This document shows positions 59,477 to 64,000 of a stretch of DNA of 64,000 nucleotides, piece after piece. The stretch is from positions 62,001-126,000 of the forward strand of contig JADIIX010000029.1 of NCBI GenBank assembly GCA_027604505.1. Reading direction: 5' to 3'. The notes beneath the pieces are model-generated. The model was not told the DNA's origin, did not search any database, and was given only the letters and a program-made list of their open reading frames with translations. The stretch's first letter is position 1. Each line of letters opens with the position of its first letter. The stretch comes from Gonapodya sp. JEL0774. Taxonomy: Eukaryota > Monoblepharomycota > Monoblepharidomycetes > Monoblepharidales > Gonapodyaceae. Position numbers and translations under genes: made by a program.

Positions 59477-60503
59477 GATATTATCGTGCGACCAAACTAG
59501 TGAGGGTCCTCGATGACACCAAAATGTGTTTACACAAGCAGTAATCGATTTGATCTGCCTTTCTCGAAGGTCGATTGATCTGCGTTCGGTGTCTCGGCGA
59601 GTTTACAAGAAGTGGGACCGTTTCGGGCTGGATCGTTTTCAAAAACGACAAGCCCACCTTTGTCCGACCATTCGACATATTGTGAGGCACATATATATTG
59701 TACATAAAACCCAAAACAACATACTATACTTCTCCATTTACTTTTGTACGCGATTTGACTCTTATAGCCGCAGTTCTGGTCAGAGACTTCATCATGATCA
59801 TTGAGCACGTTACTCTGCCTAGCGAGCAAGGCCAGTCCTAAATATAAAAGCATGCTATCCTACACATTGAATCTGAGTCTTTCTAGAGCTAAATGTGTTT
59901 GTTTGTGCAGCGGTCCTTTAGAGGGTTCACAATATGCCGCACGAACAGGAACCAGGAGGTTCGAAATGGATTTAGCCAGCGCAGTAGATTTACGCAAACG
60001 AACATAAGAATGCCCCTTGAGATGCCACGCCGGCTTGTATGGGAGGGAAAAACTGATCTTTTCTTTCTCTATCGGGAAATCGTTCGCCCTCTCGGCGGAA
60101 TCCGATAAACACATCCCCACTGCAGCTGTGAAGCAAATTTCTGATGTTGTGTTATCTTCAAGTCCAGAGCATTAAGTCCGTAATTTCAAAATCAACCAAA
60201 ATTTTCCGTGTCGAGAAGGGTTTTTTGAGTTACATATGTAACCCGGCTGACATCGAGGATTGCTGATACATAGCACTTGATTCTCAACCTTGCGGTATGT
60301 ACATAAACAAGATAGAGATGGTCCAGAATACAGGGTCAAGCCCGTGGTTGTCGAAATGCGCAGACTATCGATGCTCTCCAAACATCGAGGTGAAAGCATG
60401 TTCCGATGCGTCTTCTTGCCACCTAGAATGCGAGAATGTTGAAGGATGATATCAGGGAACGCATGAAGTGGACTGTAAGCTGTTTGTTCTCGCGACAATG
60501 ATC
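59477..60503. other. Intergenic
   Basis: This 1 kb AT-rich region holds the upstream side of paralogue F and the 3' side of the ABC transporter. Open frames (for example 59860-60120, -) lack a usable ATG. No RNA gene is visible. Confidence 0.5.
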
Positions 60504-63500
60504 TCACCTCAAAATGTCAGCTTCCGCTCTCATCTTTGCATCTTGTTCCTCCATGCTATACAAGCGGTTGTAAAGCTCGTAGTACGCGCCTCTTTTCTGG
60601 ATGAGCTCGGCGTGCGTGCCGACCTCCACAACGTTGCCGTCCGGTCGCGTTTCCTTGCCGATGCCCGACATCACGACGATCTGCGCAAACAGCTCACCGT
60701 CAGTACATCATTCATCATCGACCACTCAACGCACGTAAGCAAATCTAATCTCACTTGGTCCGCGCCTTCGATCGTACTGAGCCGATGGGCGACGACGAGA
60801 ACCGTCCGCCCCTCCATGAGCTTGTCGAGTGCCTCTTGCACTTGTTTCTCGCTGTGTGCATCAAGGGCACTTGTTGCTTGTTTGCACAAAGAGGAAGCAA
60901 CATCCGTGGGGATTCCGTGGAATGAGTGGATGCTCTCAGCATGGCCGTATCGACGCGATGTGCACATGAGCTCGGCTCGTTCACTTACCCTCATCGAGTA
61001 TCAAAATTTTGGGGTTCTATTCGGTCCAAAAAGGTCGTGATTCATGATGGAATGACTCGAGCGCTCCCTCTGTGGTCTCGCGATCTCACCTTGAGTAACG
61101 CCCTCGCAATGGCGATCCTCTGCTTCTGTCCTCCACTCACGGTCACGCCCTTCTCGCCCACCTCGGTATTATATCCGTCAGGCCAGCTCGAGATAAAATC
61201 GTCTGCGTTCGCTTGCGTGGCTGCCCATCGGACTTCCTCCAGAGTAGCGTTGGGCTTCCCGTATCGAATGTTTTCAAACACGGACGTGGCGAACAGGACT
61301 GGGTTCTGGTCAATACTATAAAAGAGATACAAGGGCCACGGTGGATGAACATCAACCAAGGAAGGCGCAAACGCAATGGAAGCCACAAGTTACGGCAGGA
61401 TCTAGAACTTACTATCCGATTCGAGTTCTCAGCCATGTCGGATCCAGGGTATTCAAAGGCTTCCCATCCACCAACACCATCCCCGTTTGTGGTTCGTAGA
61501 AGCGCTCACAAAGCTGAGCAACGGTGCTCTTCCCGCTGTGACAAGGTTCCGTCATCGTAAAATTTGAAGTCAGACATTGTACACATCCACGCGATTACCA
61601 CCCCCCCCAAACACCAAAATCCACGATCATGGTCCCGCAACTCACCTCCCACTTTGCCCACAAAGCGCAATCACCTTCCCCTGCGGCATCTTCAAGTTCA
61701 CATGCTGGAGCACCACGTGCCTGGGTCTGGTGGGGTAGGCGAAGGACACGTTCCTGAGCTCGAGTTCGCCCATAAACTCGGCCTCGTCGATGGTGGCGCC
61801 GCCTTGGGTGGGAATCTTGGGACGGAGCTCGGTGTAGGCGAACACGCGGTGGGCTGCGGAGAAGGAACGGAGGGACTGGCTGAACAGGACGCCCGTCGTG
61901 GAGAGGGACCGTTGGGCGGTTTGGGTGGCGAGGAGGAACTGCATGAGCTACGGCACGTAAGGAAAAAAAAAGCACACGCGAGGTGTACAGATGATGTTGG
62001 CGATAACCCATGCAGCCACGGTACGTCGAACGACAAACCGTGACGTACCTCTCCCCCGCTCATCTCCCCCCCGGCGACCATCTGGCCCCCCCAGTACAAA
62101 ATGGCGAGCACCAAACCACCCAGCGTGGCGTTGGTCAGACCTTGAAACAGACCGATGTGGAACCCGAGGATCTGGTTCGCCCTAGAAGCGCGGAGGGACT
62201 TTTCGGAACCCCCCGCGACCGGAATAGGATGGTTCAACGAAACAAACCGGGCTCGAAGGAGTCAACCACAGAACAGAAAGAAAAGAACAGAAAACGGCCC
62301 CCCTCCGCCCCTCGCACCTCCACCCCCGCATCGCACCCACCTTCTCCTCAAACCTCTCCACCTCCCTCCCCTCGGCCCCGAACGCCCTGACAGTCCTCAC
62401 GTTCCCGATGACCTCCCCCGCCGTTCCGGCCACCTGAGCCTCGCACTCCTTTGCCACGGCGGACAAGTGTCTCAGGTACGCGCCGTACCTCGACAGACCC
62501 AGGTAGAGGAACGGTGTGAAGGAGAGGAGGCGGAGGCAGAGCGGGGGCGAGAGGAGGAGGAGGGTGCGGGTGGTGAGGAGGAGGGACAGGACGGATTTGA
62601 GGAGTTGGGTGAGGAGGAGTTTGAAGGTGTGCTAGAGACCAAGATAAGAAAGAAAGAAAAATATCGGGTTCGTGAGTAAGTGACGAGTCAGTGGCAACGT
62701 AGAAGTGTGTGGGGTCACCCGTCCATCCCCCGCCGCACTTCGTTCCGTACAGGGCCCCTTCCTTCCCTCACCTTGAACTCGCTCACATCGTCCGTCAACC
62801 TCCCGACCACTTCTCCGCCCATCCGCGCGTCGAAGAACGCCATGTCCTGTCTGCATCGCGAACCCGAGCCACCCCCACCCCACCCCACATGATGGTTTCG
62901 CGGTACGTTGACGTACGTTGATGTCGCACGGGGTCACAGGGCACAGAGGGTCACGAATAAAAATAAAAATGAAACAGTGTTCGCGGAGGGTTTCGATTCG
63001 GTGGGCTCTTGGTACCCCGGGATTGGCGCACACCACGAAACAAAACTCACCGCACCACACTGCCGTAAAGCCTGTTCCGCATCGTGGTAGCGACCCGTTC
63101 TCCGAGTCGGGACACAAGGGCGATGTCGAGGAAGGTGAGCAGGCCTGTTGGGGGGGCCGGGTGCGGACGGGGCGGGGGGACGGGGGACGGGATGATGAAC
63201 AAGACTGGGTGAACCACAAACATACGCACAGACCCACCACACGTCACCTCGCGGGGGAAAAATAATAGGGGGATGCGCAAATGCACCACCGGCCGATCAC
63301 GGGAAACGCACAGCATGGCTATGCCCGACACCGCGCACACCGCACTCATACTTTCATGTCCACCCCACCCATTGACCCATCAACCCACCGACCCACCAAC
63401 CCACTCAACCACTCAACCACTCACCTTGCGCTAAAAACAACCCTGCCAACTTCCCCGCCGCCCCCGCGATCTCGCCCCCGCCCCCGCCCCCCTTACCGGC

Positions 63501-64000
63501 GCCGACGCCCACCCCGAAACCGCGCACCAGATCGCTCGCCCTGCGGAGGAGGGCGGAAAGGGGGGCCGAGTCGGGTGCGGGTGCGGGTGCGGGTGGGATT
63601 ACTGTAGGTGGGGAGGTGGAGAGGGAGGTTTGCACTGCGGTGACCAGGGCGCCGGTGGCGGCGGGCGTGGCGGTGGAGACGAGGGAGAGGGCGAGGGTGA
63701 CGGTGAGGACCTAAAGGGGGTTTCGATTGGGTGGGGTTGTTGGGGCGGTTTGGTGGGTTCGGCGCGGCGCGGGTTGTATGTTCGTCGGTTCGATCACGCA
63801 TCGGCCCTACCCGCCACCCGCCACCCCCCACCACACCAAACTCACCGCCACCACCAACCCCCACTCCTCCGCGACCATTTCGCCCACCCTGTTGGCAACC
63901 AACCACGCCCTGCCGCCCGCCACCCGATCCGCCTCTTCCAGCTCCTTTTGCTCTTCCACAGCCACCGACGGGTCCCGGGCGGGCGGGGAAGGGGAAGGGG
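60504..64000 (-). CDS. ABCB8-like mitochondrial half-size ABC transporter, N-terminus cut by window end
   Basis: Half-size B-family ABC transporters of the ABCB8/ABCB10/Mdl1 group sit in the inner mitochondrial membrane as homodimers. Membrane-domain exons read [59 protein letters not shown] (closest to ABCB8), [40 protein letters not shown] and [20 protein letters not shown]. The ATPase domain has [20 protein letters not shown], Walker A GQSGSGKST split by an intron near 61560-61640, Q-loop [20 protein letters not shown], signature [15 protein letters not shown], Walker B ILILDEATSALD (split by an intron near 60870-60990), and H-loop [14 protein letters not shown]. The end is [20 protein letters not shown] then [10 protein letters not shown], stop 60504. 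The first exons and any mitochondrial presequence lie beyond 64000. GC content rises steeply after 62000. Confidence 0.9.

Noticed and set aside
59860-60120. 86-codon minus-strand frame between F and the ABC transporter
   Set aside because: It has no ATG at its start and no recognisable protein.

Overview
The window looks like nuclear DNA of an early-diverging fungus, most likely a chytrid. The genes are split by short spliceosomal introns (about 60-230 bp, GTRAGT-like donors). They are close together on both strands, and the proteins carry long Ser/Pro/Ala/Gly-rich disordered stretches. Fungal placement rests on gene content (Gln-rich SNF5, Sec7-PH Arf-GEF, secreted M60 peptidase with LysM-like modules) and is an inference. 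No tRNA, rRNA, CRISPR or transposon could be supported.

Layout. 1-3740 (-): N-terminal part of a P4-ATPase flippase, cut by the window start. 5851-9634 (+): Sec7-PH Arf exchange factor. 10000-12171 (-): mitochondrial acetyl-CoA hydrolase/CoA-transferase. 12396-15321 (-): multi-pass membrane protein. 15405-17613 (-): first member (A) of an unrecognised gene family. 18847-20790 (+): long zinc-type MDR dehydrogenase. 21172-22057 (+): basic nuclear-type protein. 22466-23671 (-): AKAP7-like 2H phosphoesterase. 23984-28275 (-): secreted M60-type metallopeptidase. 28896-34141 (-): DEAD-box RNA helicase with many GW/WG motifs in both tails. 35697-39970 (+): USP30-like membrane deubiquitinase. 40697-59476: five more members (B-F) of the unrecognised family, with a SNF5 chromatin-remodelling gene (50145-54344, -) between D and E. 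60504-64000 (-): ABCB8-like mitochondrial ABC transporter, cut by the window end.

Main discovery: six paralogues (A-F) share an architecture I cannot match to a named family. It consists of an N-terminal PB1-like domain, a variable disordered linker, a block ending in S/A-W-G-Y-K, a short S-V/I-T-Y-x-x-R block, and a C-terminal block with F-D-S-R-P and K-D-S/A-R motifs. Four intron positions (after LEE, after WGYK-x, after Y/F-x-F, and after the final W) are shared by all six. A fifth, inside the PB1 domain, is present in four and absent in two. Five of the six genes lie within 19 kb. PB1 domains polymerise or pair head-to-tail, so the family may form a set of co-assembling scaffold proteins; that role is inference.

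Other genes have no evident operon-like link. Three (CoA-transferase, USP30-like protease, ABCB8-like transporter) are predicted mitochondrial, probably by chance. Exon borders come from reading splice sites and conserved protein motifs by eye. They are exact where base positions are given and approximate otherwise.
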